Assembly (NCBI RefSeq): GCF_048569485.1 | Contig: NC_134357.1 | Location: forward strand, 233,588,735-233,652,734 | DNA length: 64,000 nt | Direction of reading: 5' to 3' | From: Anomaloglossus baeobatrachus | Taxonomy: Eukaryota > Chordata > Amphibia > Anura > Aromobatidae | Part shown: positions 1 through 11,221 of the stretch, one piece after another | Numbering within the stretch: position 1 is the first letter of the stretch | Layout of the letters: each line of letters starts with the position of its first letter | Notes under the pieces: generated by a model | Told to the model about the DNA's origin: nothing | Seen by the model: the letters and a program-made list of their open reading frames with translations, nothing else | Database searches by the model: none | Program-made: the position numbers and the translations under genes

Positions 1-59
1 TGATATGTGTGTGTTTACTCTATGCTCCGCTTCTTATTCCTGTCATAATGACATCACTT

Positions 60-435
60 CCCTGCAAAACCGCAGGCAAGCGATGTACATTACTGCAGGT
101 AAACCGCGAAATACCGCAGGGAATAACGCAGGAAAACGCAGTGAACCGCACAGAATTTGCTGCCTGCGTTATTCCCTGCGGGATTTCACGATTACATTGC
201 AGTCAATGGAGTGAAATCCCGCAGCGACGTGCGGAAAAGAATTGACATGCAATTGTTTTTGCTGCGGGAATCCCGCAGCAAAACATGCAGCTGTCAAATT
301 TCGCCTAGTGCGCACAGGATTTTTTTTCCCATAGGTTTTGCTGGTAATTCACTGCAGAGATGTTATGAACATTTTCTGCAGCGAAACATGCAGCAAATCC
401 GCAGAAAATCCGCGGCAAAATCCGGTAAGTGAGCA
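60..435. repeat. CCGCAG-rich degenerate repeat, MITE-like
   Basis: The stretch is built from diverged repeats of CCGCAG, AATCCGC and GCAGCAAA in both orientations. It ends near 435 in GAGCACAGGGCC, a motif partly repeated inverted near 310 (GTGCGCACAG). This looks like part of a palindromic non-autonomous DNA transposon, but no clean target duplication is visible. Short open frames here come from the repeats and are not genes. Confidence 0.35.
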
Positions 436-1079
436 CAGGGCCTAAGGCAGCCTGTCCGCTGCAGACTGCAGTACCTATGCAGAGCACAACAGTACAGATG
501 ATATAATTATGGGCTGCACTCAACATAAGCAGCGATCAAGATATTGTAGCGCTCAGTATGACGGAACTTGTCTGCACCATGTTCTGCATGGCACAAAGCA
601 GAACCCAGATGGACCTAATAATTTTCAATGGAGCTCATTTGATTACTTTTACTTGACTAATTCAAATGGGTATACTTACATTACAGAAATGTAATTTTTT
701 CTTCTAATCAGAACTGAGTTTTAAAAGAATGCATGGAAATATTAACTTAGCCTTATTTTATTTACATTATAATTTGCTTAAAATAAAATCAGCATTTTGC
801 ATGCTTGGGAAATAAGTGGTTCAAATGCTGGGCTTGTGGAAGAGACTGGGAGTGCTAATGGTCCATGTATTAGGGGCGTAATACTTGCCTTGCCCTATGT
901 GCTGGCAACCCAGGCTATGCCTCTGGGAAAAAAGGTCCATGTTTTCATGTCTTCCCATCATGGCATTGAGTTTTTAAAAGACAAATCTATCATCAGGTTT
1001 CAACAAGTTTTTGTAAATCATGGATAAAACAAGAAAGCAAGTTCTTAGGTAGAGGTAGGCCTGTCGCACCTTCTCCCTC
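436..1079. other. Unassigned upstream sequence
   Basis: I see no convincing gene, repeat boundary or tandem array here. It is moderately AT-rich and lies upstream of the pyrimidine-rich region preceding the candidate CLCF1 first exon. Confidence 0.4.
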
Positions 1080-1330
1080 GCTTTCACCTCTTATCCTCCT
1101 ATAAACTGATAACTATTTCTATGTCTCTCCCTCCCTTTCACCCTTTCACTTCCTCTCACTCTCTTTTTCTCTGTGGTTACTTATATGACGTCAGGGGAGA
1201 GGCTCCAATTCTCTCTCCCTCCCAAAAATTCCTGCTCCCCCTCCTTTCTCTTCCATTCGCTCTCTCCTCCTCTCCCTCCCCCTCCCACAGATCACCCAGT
1301 CTGGCTTTAAAGGAAGGTAGGAACAAGAAA
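1080..1330 (+). promoter_or_regulatory. Pyrimidine-rich 5' flank of CLCF1 (candidate promoter/5' UTR)
   Basis: About 250 bases of strongly C/T-biased sequence (CTCTCC, CCCTCC, CTTTCAC runs) end 80 bases before the candidate start codon. A perfect CRE palindrome lies inside at 1186-1193, and a CCAAT motif follows at 1386-1390. Position and composition suit a promoter-proximal region or 5' UTR of CLCF1, but the transcription start cannot be located from sequence alone. Confidence 0.35.
1186..1193. promoter_or_regulatory. Consensus CRE site TGACGTCA
   Basis: This is a perfect 8-bp cAMP response element, the binding site for CREB/ATF-family bZIP factors. It lies about 220 bases upstream of the candidate CLCF1 start codon. 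An 8-mer can occur by chance, so only its position makes it notable. Confidence 0.35.
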
Positions 1331-1409
1331 TGGCACTCTGTGCCCTGGCTAGAAAACAGAGAGCTGGGCTGCCAGCAACCAACAGCCAATAACTTTCCTG
1401 GGCCTCGAC

Positions 1410-1425
1410 ATGCTGCTTATCACAG
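1410..1425 (+). CDS. CLCF1: CLCF1 candidate exon 1 (coding part)
   Basis: Seen: an ATG at 1410 opens five codons (MLLIT) plus one base, then CACAG followed by GTACCC, a usable splice donor. The single leftover base joins the two-base start of exon 2 at 4475 and keeps the frame open (GAG, Glu). The joined N-terminus aligns without gaps to the human CLCF1 precursor as I remember it: Met1, Leu3, Ser8, Leu12, Leu19, His21, Leu28, Asn29 and Thr31 coincide, including the N-glycosylation sequon just after the signal peptide. Known: CLCF1 starts with a very short coding exon carrying the first residues of the signal peptide. Inference: this is the first coding exon. The donor is not a strong consensus, and a CCAAT motif lies only about 20 bases upstream, so the assignment is less certain than exon 2. 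Confidence 0.55.
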
Positions 1426-4400
1426 GTACCCAACTTCCTGAAACTTTCTATACATCTTTCTTCCTTGCTGTGCATCTGGCTGGGCCGTCTCAATCTATAC
1501 CTCCGACTTGCTCACTCATTCCTTCTTCCTCTCTTGTAGACCTGTCTTTCACACCCATCTCTTCCTCCTTCATCAATGTTCTCTCTATATAAATCACATA
1601 TACTATCTGAACCTGTTGATTGTTTTATCCATTGCGTTTGGAGTATGCCCTTCTTTAGCTTACCTAACATATCATTTTTATGCTGATTCTTGTGGTCAAT
1701 CAGCTATCAATTTTACTTTATACAGAGGCAACATGTCCCATGGTGTTGTACAGTTAGGGGAATCAGGACACAATACGGACAACATATAGCACAATGAGAT
1801 TATATTGAGATTCTACCCATATAAGTTTACAGTCTATTTGTACTGTTGTGTATGCTATTTTTACTCTCATTTCTAAGCAGTGTTATCAAAACTAAAGTTT
1901 GGCGCTTTCTATCACCAATATTTCATTCTCGCCTTCATTGACATATTAGTGTGCATGTAGACATCATACATAGAAATAATATACATGGTGGCTTAGTAAA
2001 CATACCAAGACATAATACAATGAATTAGAAAAAAAACACACTTGAGGAATCAAAGTGTCTGAAAAGGAAAAAAGAAAAGGTGTGTGTAAGAAATGGGTAA
2101 CAACTTCAACTTTGTCATTTGAGGGTGAAACATGAGAAGGGCCCTAGAGACAGACACTTGTAGAAAAGTGTCAATATCAAAGACAGATTGTGACATCTCT
2201 CATAGTTCCCCACCCAGAGCATTGACAGACAACACTCTAGCATGCAGCTCGTCTGACTTGCTGGGCTCACCACCCCCCCCCCCCGTCTTATCCGGATTGT
2301 ATGCTTCTCTCAGTCTACTCATGGTATACCTTAAATTAATTTTTACTGTAGTTCATTCCATCCGATAATCTCCCTGTATCGTCTGGTCACCCTTTGTTCT
2401 TTGGAACTCTTCTTCTCATCTTTGTTTAGCCTTCTACCTGAATATATCTTTTTTATGTTTATTCCTTTCTTTTATAGCTCCGATATCCTATTTCTGTAAG
2501 CTTGTTTCTTTCTTATCTGAAATGCCTCTTTTGCCTCTTGCTGAAGTCAATTCACCTTTTTAAGTTTCATCACCCTCGGTATCTTCTTTTTTCATTTATA
2601 CATTTAGTATTCATTTGGATTTTATTCTAGAATCATATATTGTCACCATTATGACAAATACTGTATCTGTAATTAATTTCCCATTTTTCAACATTCGCTT
2701 AAAATATTCTCTTTCCTTTCTTGGTTTCCTTTTAATTTTTGGATACATACACAATAACATTTCATTTTTCTATCTTTAGTTGCTACTTTGAACCTTAGGT
2801 TAAATGTCTTCTTATGTCTTTCAATGTGTGAAAAATTCTGGAGATGTTCCAGAAGAGAACTTTGAGAACAAAAAAGTTAAGAGAAACAGAGAAACATACC
2901 AGCCTTGTCTAAAATGTACAATATTTGTCAGAAAATTTGGAATTTCTTAAAAATGAAGCTGCATCTAACTTTGTATCTTAAAAACATGTATTAGTCCAGC
3001 ACTGTATTTGTGTATTTGTCTTGACCTCTTGTTCAACTCTTTTCTTTGAAGTCATCTAAAATGGTCTTGTTGTTCATCCAAAGGCTCCTTAATTTTTCTA
3101 TAACTGAAGATAAAAGGTTTTGGGGCAATTTTGTATATTTGGTTGCGCTTATTCGAGTGTCATCCACATACTATCTTTTTATATTTTTTTATCCTTTCCT
3201 ACAGACCTTCTGTTTTTTTTCTCCCTAGATATGATTATTGTCGTTTGTTGAAAGTTTTGTATATATTGTTGCTTTTTTACTTGTCCCTACTTTAGCCTGT
3301 TTCCTCTCATTTCTACAAAGCTCACATGTGCTTCCTATTACAAATAAAAACAGAGAATAAGGAACCAAAATAGTAAGATAGAGGTGTCAAAAAAATACGT
3401 AATGAGAAAACAGGTCAACAACAGGACTTATTTATTTTTAATTATTTTCAAAATTCCTTTAAATATAACGTTAGTTGTTTTCAGACTGACTTTCACGTTT
3501 AGCCACACACCCTGGTTACATAGAGTAGATATGTATGGTTGAGCTAGAGTTCAAGAGTGTATGTGATTATATTTTCATTAGGCGAAAATACCTCTCGGTT
3601 CAATAAAATAACTTATATATAACTTTTATATAAATCTACAATGAAATACTCAGAGTTGGACTTATGAGTACAAATAATAACAGTATGGTCAGATATTTAT
3701 GACTGAAAATGCAATATAATACGGACGTTATTTTCCCCAAAAAAATAGTTCATCACTAGCTGACGGTTTTCTTATCAGTCCATTCTTTTACAAGGGGATA
3801 AAACACGATAAAAGAAAAGAATTTCCACAACTTTTCAATACAAGACATTTTATTTATTAGTATCAATTGCTCGTGTGTTTTTAGGGGTTAATAAATGAGT
3901 AACCTACATGACCTTTCAGCATCAATTCTGTTTTCACGGAACTGAATTGATAATTACCAAATAATAGGCCCCATACTTGGCAGTCATGAATATTTCTATT
4001 CCAATGTGACTTTCCGTCCCTGGAAATAAGAATTGTAAAAAAAAATAATGGCAGATACATGTTTTAAAAATTAATCATGCGTCTTGCTAAGAAACGGAAA
4101 TTAAAATTCATGCTGCAGGAAATACTACCTAAAACAATTTTGCTATTTGTCGAGTATAATAGTCACCGTCAAAGAGGTTGAGCTTTTGAGAAATGCTAAT
4201 TTTCACAATAATAATCTCAGGTATTAATTTTGAATGTGCTTCGTACTTAGACTAATATAATTTCCATATATGTTAATATGTAGTCTAGTATATATTACAT
4301 TTCATACTGGACATTTACTAGCCATTTAAATAGTGATATTAATTTTCTTTTTTTTTCTTTCTTTATGTTTTTTTTCCCTTTACTGTCATTCCTGTGTGTT

Positions 4401-4474
4401 TTCTTCATTTTTTCTGTTACCTGCACTTGCCACTCCTATAACTAATTCTTTTTTGTAACCATCTGTATCTTTAG
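1426..4474 (+). other. CLCF1 intron 1 (inferred)
   Basis: About 3 kb of AT-rich, mostly unique-looking sequence lies between the candidate first exon and exon 2. It contains a C run near 2271-2285 and long T-rich stretches, including a pyrimidine tract ending in TTTAG at 4474, the acceptor of exon 2. I recognise no transposon here, in contrast to the sequence after exon 2. Confidence 0.5.
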
Positions 4475-4638
4475 AGGGCTCCCAAAGAGTCCTATGTGCT
4501 ATACTCGTGTCCCTCTTGCATGCTGTTTCAATTGATTGTCTAAACATAACAGATCCTCTTGCACGAACGTCAATTCAAAAAAGCTACGACCTTACAAAAT
4601 ATCTGGAACATCAACTACGTTCTCTAGCTGGGCCATAT
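4475..4638 (+). CDS. CLCF1: CLCF1 exon 2: signal peptide and start of helix A
   Basis: CLCF1 is a secreted IL-6-family four-helix cytokine. With its partner CRLF1 it signals through the CNTF receptor, gp130 and LIFR. Seen: the acceptor CTTTAG ends at 4474. Two bases complete the split codon, then 54 codons run open to TAT, followed by the donor GTGAGT at 4639. The protein has a hydrophobic signal-peptide core (VLCAILVSLLHAVS), then LNIT (an N-glycosylation sequon at the expected mature N-terminus), then YDLTKYLEHQLRSLAG, nearly identical to the human helix-A segment. The exon ends at a complete codon, exactly where human CLCF1 continues with LNYLG in the last exon. Related cytokines (CTF1, CNTF) differ strongly in this segment. 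The last exon, with helices B-D, is not in the window; I found no LNYLG-type sequence downstream on the + strand. Confidence 0.92.
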
Positions 4639-5012
4639 GTGAGTACCATATTCTTTTACCAGTTTGTTCTCAGTTATTTTCCACCTAGTGGTATATGAAG
4701 TCTTGTTCATAGAGAGTTGTCTTCTAACCTGACTTTATTTTTAAACTCCTTTGATAGTTGATGGTGAAAGGAAAATGAAATATTATCTCAATATGGAAGG
4801 ACCTGATCTACGTCCTCGTATTGAAAGCTATTTTCAAAGTGCAAAGTTGTCATTGTTGATTTTTTTACTGTGTATAAATATAGCTGGACAAAAACTAATG
4901 GATAAAATTCCAATAAAAATAATTCAAAATATAAATACTATTTAGAAATTATAAACATAATTATACCTTTTAAAAACTAAAAAGGTTGTATGTTTAAAGC
5001 ATTACGTGTTAA

Positions 5013-5556
5013 AGAGGTTCTTGGCTGAAAGCAAGTTGACTAGGGAAGAAGTATTGTTGAAACCTCTGTAACCTTTATTCTATGGTGTGAAGACAACCAC
5101 ACAACCTCCTACGCAGACTATGATGGGTATGCCCTACCCACTTAGTGGAGAACAGACCTTTACAGTAGGGTGTTATGTCGTTGTATCACTTTACCAGATA
5201 GCATTATGGCTTTGTCTATGCTACAGAATAGGGTATGGAGTGCGCACAAACTCAGCATGGTCTTCAACTTTAAAGAGGCTTCCCACAACACAAAATAGCT
5301 CCTCTATACAAAACAAAATAAAAAATCCCTGCGGTGTGGGTGCTGTCTCCCACCAGTCATGTGACATTTATGCCATGTAATTGCTGCAGCCAGTCATCAA
5401 GCGCTGATTGACTGCAGCCTTTCAATATTTTGTCAGAGCAGAAGACCCAGGGCCAACATAGCAGTAACGTTGCCAGCCCAAGAGATGAGTTACAATGTTT
5501 TTTATGCTTTGTCCTGTACTGCAGAGTTATTAAAAAGCCAGTTCTGGGCATCCCCT
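5013..5556. repeat. Possible TTAA-flanked MITE
   Basis: TTAA lies at 5009-5012 and at 5557-5560, with rough inverted similarity between the ends (AGAGGTTCTTGG against AGGGGATGCCCAG read from the right). The ends resemble other TTAA MITEs in the window, but the similarity is weak. Confidence 0.25.
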
Positions 5557-5560
5557 TTAA

Positions 5561-7106
5561 CAAGTTTGTTTAAAAGCGTAGATTTGTTTATAACAACTGT
5601 TTTTACTCATTAAACCTTGACAGCTCAATCTGGCAGCATTGCCAATGCTGTCACTTTGATGGGAAAACCCTTCCTGGATTTAGCAATCATGCCTGCAGCC
5701 CCACAGGATTTATTTTGTAGCCTAAAGCACAGGTGGAGCTATACTACCCACTTATCGTAGCCATGAAAAACATTGGAAGCAAACTTCAATATTTAATGTA
5801 TTAAATATTACACTATTAATTATTTGTCTTGGTTCTTGGCACTTACCCTGTATCCAACACATATGAACCAGTAGATATTTCCAATGTCATATGCAATAAA
5901 TAAAAAATAAATGTCATATATTGCATAGTCGTTTCCCCTTGGCTCTCACAATCCATGGCAAAGGGTTGGTCAGAAACCTTATTCTGAAAAGAGAGGGAGG
6001 AACAGGCTACATTTCATGTGCCCTAAACAGAGGCTTTCAAACTTTGGACCTTGTCGTGGCGCAAGGACAAGGCCTCATCTTTACTGCTTGCTCTTCAGTC
6101 TTCATTCTGACCTTATGTAACCTATCCATACCTATAACCAGGTGGAGTGACTAAACCTATCCATACCTATAACCAGGTGGAGTGACCATGGAAATTTGGG
6201 TAACTTACATTGTTGTATTTCTAGTCTCTCCTCCAATTCTATGTATCAACTATAACAGTCTTAAACCCACTTATTCTCTACAATAAACTGTACAACATTT
6301 CCCAAATTTTGAGCATCTAAGCTCCTTTTTTGTACTGCACTGTGGGAAGAGTTGTTGTGACTAGTGAGCAGACCGGAGCACTGTGGGTGTATCTAAATTC
6401 TTAGTATTTGTACAAAACAATGCATTTCTTGTATCAAGTAACTCTAGTTATTAGCGTTCAATCACATTTCAACTTCCAATCACCCAGGAGTGTTCTCAGC
6501 CATTTTAGTAATGTGTCCATCTCAAACCGGATCTTTTGATAAATCGCACACCAGTTAATTATGTAGGATGAGCTCATGAAGGTGGGCTCAATCTCAGTGC
6601 AGACTTTAAGGTTTTACAACAGTTCCTTTGCGCAATGTCATGTAATATTAATATCCCTCCATAGACTTTTTCATGTGCGCTAATCCGCACTGTGACTCAT
6701 AATAACATTTTATACGATTACATAATTACCGCTGTGTATAAGCTGCAGATTCGCATCCACTTGGTGTTACACTGCCTTGTGTGTTACAGAATGATTGTCA
6801 AGAATGTATGGGGAATATTGTGGAAACAGCACTCCCAAATTATGCACAAAATGGTCTTGGCTCTTGAAATTGAAAGAAATGCAATTCTAGAAGCAAACAT
6901 ATATATTTCTTTGTTGAAAAAAAATATTTGCCTGATAAGATATATTACAGTTTCCTTTTTTCACATGTATTATTGATTTATTGTAAAAAAGGGAAAATGC
7001 TCGTTACTCCTTAGACCTAACTAGCCAATATTTCACGTCAGATAGACTCAAGTTTTTAGATCTAGAAATGTCTTGTGATCCCATTAAAATACTGCAATAT
7101 TGATAT
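5561..7106. other. Unassigned intronic sequence
   Basis: AT-rich sequence without a recognisable gene or transposon, apart from the 35-bp tandem duplication at 6119-6187. The open frame at 6692-6976 has no recognisable family features and no coding-like composition. Confidence 0.4.
6119..6187 (+). repeat. 35-bp tandem duplication (2 copies)
   Basis: Two nearly identical 35-bp units containing CTATCCATACCTATAACC and AGGTGGAGTGAC follow each other directly. They differ at about one position at the end, which suggests a recent local duplication. Confidence 0.85.
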
Positions 7107-7397
7107 TTAAAGAGAATCTGTTAGCAGGTTCTGAGAGCACCATAATGTGGGAGGAGAGACCCTGATTACAGGGATATGTCATTTACTAGGCATGTTTTGC
7201 TGTTTTAATACAATCAGTGTTTTATCAGCAGAAGATAATCATTACAGGACAGCTGCCTACTAGTCCTACTCTGCCCCAGCACTAATTTGCAGCTTTCTGT
7301 CCATATACAGTGTACACAGAAATTTGCCAATCAGTGGTGTGGGCGGGGTTACAAAAGGCTCAACATTCAGAGCTCTGCTAGATTTGCAGCAGAGAAA

Positions 7398-8381
7398 CAC
7401 AACGGTTACTTACCGGTAGCCGGTTTTTCCAGAACCCATGACAGCACCACGTGAGAGAGGGATCCGCCCAGCAAGGACAGGAAACCATTCTGAATAAAAG
7501 GGCGGTACTTCTCCCCTTCGTCAGTTGATTACCGAGAATGAGAGGACCTCCAACAATTGTTAGAACTTACTCCACCACCACTAAACACACACAAGCACAC
7601 CGAAAAAGTGCACACCAAGGATGAAAAAGGGAGGGAATATAAGGGTGCTGTCATGGGTTCTGGAAAAACCGGCTACCGGTAAGTAACCGTTGTGTTTTCC
7701 CCTCACCCATGACAGCACCACGTGAGAGATTTCCAGAGAAACCCATTTAGGGAGGGACCACCGCCTCAAGCACCCTTCTACCAAACGAAAGAGCAGCCGA
7801 GGAGGATAGGTCCAACCGATAGTGTCGGAAAAAAGTAGATTGTGAGGACCAGGTAGCGGCCCTACAAATTTGTTCAATAGATACCTGTGCACGCTCAGCC
7901 CAGGAGGTAGACACCGCTCTGGTGGAATGGGCCCGGATGTTCTCCGGAACAGGCGCTCCACTGGAGGAGTAGGCCAAACTAATGGCCTCCCTAATCCACC
8001 TAGCGATAGTACTCTTGGACACCCCCTGACCCTTGGTACTACCCTGAAAGGAGATAAATAATGACTGTGTCTTCCTCACTGCCTGTGTGACCGAAAGATA
8101 GTGTAGGAGGGCCCTTCGTACATCTAGCGTGTGAAATCTACGTTCCCCCTCATTAGTGGGACGGCTGCAGAATGAGGGCAGGACTATTTCTTGCGTTCTA
8201 TGAAAATGAGAGGCAACCTTCGGGAGATACGCTGCGCCGGTTTTCAGAACAGGGGTCTCCCATCAAGGACAGGAAACCAACTGACGAAGGGGAGAAGTAC
8301 CGCCCTTTTATTCAGAATGGTTTCCTGTCCTTGCTGGGCGGATCCCTCTCTCACGTGGTGCTGTCATGGGTGAGGGGAAAA
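7398..8381 (-). mobile_element. DIRS-type retroelement derivative (fossil)
   Basis: The parts match a DIRS-like tyrosine-recombinase retroelement. An inverted terminal repeat of about 120 bp lies at 7398-7520 and 8270-8381. An internal complementary region at about 7655-7735 holds sequence complementary to both outer ends, fused head to tail. The end of a tyrosine recombinase gene lies on the minus strand. The element is about 1 kb, far shorter than a complete DIRS element, so it is a broken, internally reduced copy. It sits inside the TTAA MITE at 7111-8489. The terminal repeats are still very similar, so it looks fairly young. Confidence 0.75.
7747..8079 (-). pseudogene. Tyrosine recombinase C-terminal fragment of the DIRS element (fossil)
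   Basis: The reading frame contains RAHSTR and, about 40 residues later, FRHYRLD. These are the HxxR and catalytic tyrosine motifs expected near the end of a DIRS-type tyrosine recombinase, which integrates circular cDNA without target duplication. Only this part of the gene is present. Confidence 0.7.
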
Positions 8382-8493
8382 ATGGTGATTCTATCATAGC
8401 TGCGTTGAGAAAACAAAGTGATACATCGCTGTAATGACGCTCTCTGTCCCTACCTCATGCTGCTATCAGATTACATTGCTAGATCCTACTTAA

Positions 8494-9027
8494 AGATTCC
8501 TATAGTGCACTGTACTTGGTATTTTGCCATGGCTGATTTAAAGGAGTGGAAAACTAAACATGCATAAGACCTCTTATATCCGGGGATCCCTGCTGGGAGG
8601 GCATTATACGGTAGTGCTATTTGGATACTGTTTGATGGTATTGCTTAGGCATACTATTTTGAAACTAACATAAAATCTACCTTAACATTATTAGCTGCAT
8701 GGTGGGCTTATTTACTGTTTGCTTTGGGTCTTATTTTCTACAAACTGGACTTGTATACCGTTATATATGATTTCGTCATCTTAATGACTCCAGCAGTGAC
8801 TGAAACATCTGCTTATATATTTTTCTTTTTCAAGCAGATACAAGAATTTGTAAATTACCTTTTATGCCATGGCCAATCCTAGAGAGCATCTGTGAGCACT
8901 CTAGACCATCATCTGCCATTCTGAACACATTTTCAGCTTGATCCAAGAGTTGTCCAGTGCTGACTGATAAACTAAGGTTGCAGTAGTAGTAGTGATAGTA
9001 GTAGTAATAGTATTAGTTAACTGTAAA
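8494..9027. other. Unassigned intronic sequence
   Basis: AT-rich intron with no recognisable gene. A short run of GTAGTAGT/ATAGTAGTA repeats at about 8982-9015 precedes the next MITE. Confidence 0.4.
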
Positions 9028-9428
9028 GGGGTTTTCTGGGCTTCTACTAAATTTCTGCAGTCACTTTATGATTGCCAATTTCTGATTCCTGAAAGTGTGC
9101 AGCATGCACATTATCAGAATTCCACTATGTTGCTGCTTTCATCATGTGACTGTAAATATGCAATTTGCATAGTTTTTATCATGTGTCAACAAACATATTT
9201 TCCTGTTTCTCTCAATGCAATGTTCTTTTCAGAAAAGCAGATGAGAATTAATCGGAACATGACCATAAATATGTAAATTGCATACTTACAGTTATATGAC
9301 AACAACCATTTGAGCAGGCATTAAGAGTGAAATCCTGACAGTGTGCATATTGCACATTGTCAGGATTCAGCAATCTGCAGTGACATAGAGTAACTGCAGA
9401 AATTGAACTAAATCCCAGAAAGCCCATA
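9028..9428. repeat. Long-armed palindromic MITE
   Basis: Left arm 9028-9215 and right arm 9245-9428 are inverted copies. Matching blocks include AATTTCTGCAG, GTGTGCAGCATGCACAT against GTGTGCATATTGCACAT, TCAGGATT/TCAGAATT and the ends GGGGTTTTCTGGG and CCCAGAAAGCCC. The arms are clearly diverged and no clean target duplication remains, so this is an old non-autonomous DNA transposon. Confidence 0.65.
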
Positions 9429-11217
9429 TAAGTGAAGAAATAACATTATTCCCTTAGGCTTTTTTCCTGCTGGGTTTAATGATACACTTTTAATTAAAAA
9501 TATGCTAAATGTTCTCCTCTGTTCACAATAAACATATAAATATGCAGCCTTCGGAACAAATTTAACAAAAACTGAAAGAAGTTTACTGGAGACTATAAAT
9601 TGAGATATGTCTTGCACAAGTAAGCTTTTATTTTATAAAAGGGATTTCTAAGGGCCTATGATGGGATTTGTGATATGGATCCAATTAATGCTGCTCATTA
9701 GCATTTATCTAGACCTTTAAGACTACTAGGAAGAAGTGACTTATGGTAAAAAGCTAATATTCGGACCTGTACATGGATTGCAGCCTATTTACAGTCTTTG
9801 GGAAAAAAAAGTAGTGGATCAATTTAACAGATTTGTAGCTTGGGCGGTAATGCACTACAAAAATAAATGAGGAAAAAAATAGTTTTAATCCTGATAGGCT
9901 GGATATAGTTAAATCTTTTTAAACACTTCCAGGGATTATAGATGGAAAAGCTATTTGGAGAATTAGACAGATATACGTAAAAGGGTTTTATTGGAAAATA
10001 CCAGGAAATGTGCGAGTCGGTTATATAAAGGGATGGGTGGAGCTAGAGGCACATAAACCCTGCTGCATACATGTCCTTAGTGGTGTGTACACATAAACAC
10101 AGGTGCAGATCAGTATACATTGCTTTATAAGACCCTCTCGTCTCCACGCTTTTCACTCTCTCCAGTTCTCAAGATGTTTGGCTCGGTGCGGTCTAAAATG
10201 AGACCGCTTCCGTTACACTGAGCCAAAAGAGGGTGCGAAAAAGAGAGACAGATGTACATAGCAAAGTCAGCGTAGAAAAGAAACATTCTTAGGTAAAGTA
10301 ATAGTGTCAGGAAAAATCCAAAAGTGGTTGAAGTTTTGAGGACTTGACTGAAGTAAGAGACAATTGTGTTTTGGCTTTCAGAAAGCCTGATTATAATATG
10401 AGAAATGGCAGCGGTCTCGCTTTCTACACACTGTATAAACTTTGTGTGATTAAAGGCAGCGCTCCCTGTCTGTCTCTCTTCATGGCCCTCTCTAACTTGG
10501 CTCTCTCTCTTTCCATTCTCCCCCTGCTGCAGCTTCCCCCACCGCCTGCTTCTTCTATTCTTTACTTTGTTGTCTTCTTCTTGTCTTTTCTCACGTTTTC
10601 CTTTTACTTCTCTTTTTTCTTTCCCGTGCACAGTTCTGTCACCGTGCGCCGTCCTTTCCTGTCATGTAATTATATCTGTACTGCCTTGGGCTTTGGTACA
10701 AATTACAGTAACATCCTGCTTTATGGGATCTGAACCTCTTTGCCGGGGGTAGGGCCTGGAGGAACCAAATAAATCTAGATTAACATGTAAAAGAAATATA
10801 TATGTAGTTTTTTTCACAATCTGCTACATTTTGCAACTTTTTTGGAAGATAATACTTTGGGATTTTTCTTGCTATTTTTCATGCAGCATCTCACTACAAT
10901 AAAGTCAATGTAGAAAAAATATCATATGGAAAAAAAATATCTGTGAAAAAAAATTCAAAAACGCACAAAAAAATAAATTCTGTTAATGAGGCAAATAAGT
11001 ACCAAATCCACCTGTTTCAGGTAGATATTATATTATTAGGTAGATATTGAGTATCTCTACCATTGGTAGTGTCAATAATAAATCTAAATTTGATTTTGGA
11101 ACACACCAGCGTTCCTAATAATTGTGCATTACAATTCTTTGTTATAAACTCTGGATTAAAAGGAATTTCTCCTCCTGAGGATCATAAATATAATTCATAA
11201 TTATTAGGCTATAAGTG
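9429..11217. other. Unassigned intronic sequence with a pyrimidine-rich tract
   Basis: Mostly unique AT-rich sequence. The one marked feature is the C/T-rich tract at 10451-10640. Open frames over 10125-10733 follow the base bias of that tract and show no family signature. Confidence 0.4.
10451..10640 (+). other. Long polypyrimidine tract ending in CACAG
   Basis: About 180 bases are dominated by C and T (CTCTCTC, CCCCCTGC, TTCTTCTT, CTTTTTTC) and end in CCGTGCACAG. It has the form of an unusually long 3' splice-site tract, but no homologous coding sequence follows, so a functional acceptor is not supported. Confidence 0.3.
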
Positions 11218-11221
11218 TTAA

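Larger units (their letters stand above)
7111..8489. mobile_element. TTAA-flanked palindromic MITE, split by a DIRS-type insert
   Basis: TTAA flanks both sides (7107-7110, 8490-8493). The left arm begins AGAGAATCTGTTAGCAGG. The right arm read in reverse gives a diverged copy, including AATCTGATAGCAGCATGAGG, GGGACAGAG, ATGTATCACTT and ATAGAATCA, which match left-arm segments in the same order. The TTAA duplication suits a piggyBac-like or other TTAA-specific transposase in trans. The DIRS derivative at 7398-8381 sits in the middle, so the MITE is the older of the two. Confidence 0.6.

Noticed and set aside
6692-6976. 94-codon open frame as a small gene
   Set aside because: There is no recognisable motif, the codon use is AT-driven, and no splice or promoter context supports it.
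10125-10733. Open frames of 129-168 codons
   Set aside because: Their composition follows the pyrimidine tract (Arg/Lys/Glu-rich or Leu/Phe/Ser-rich). They overlap on opposite strands and show no family features.
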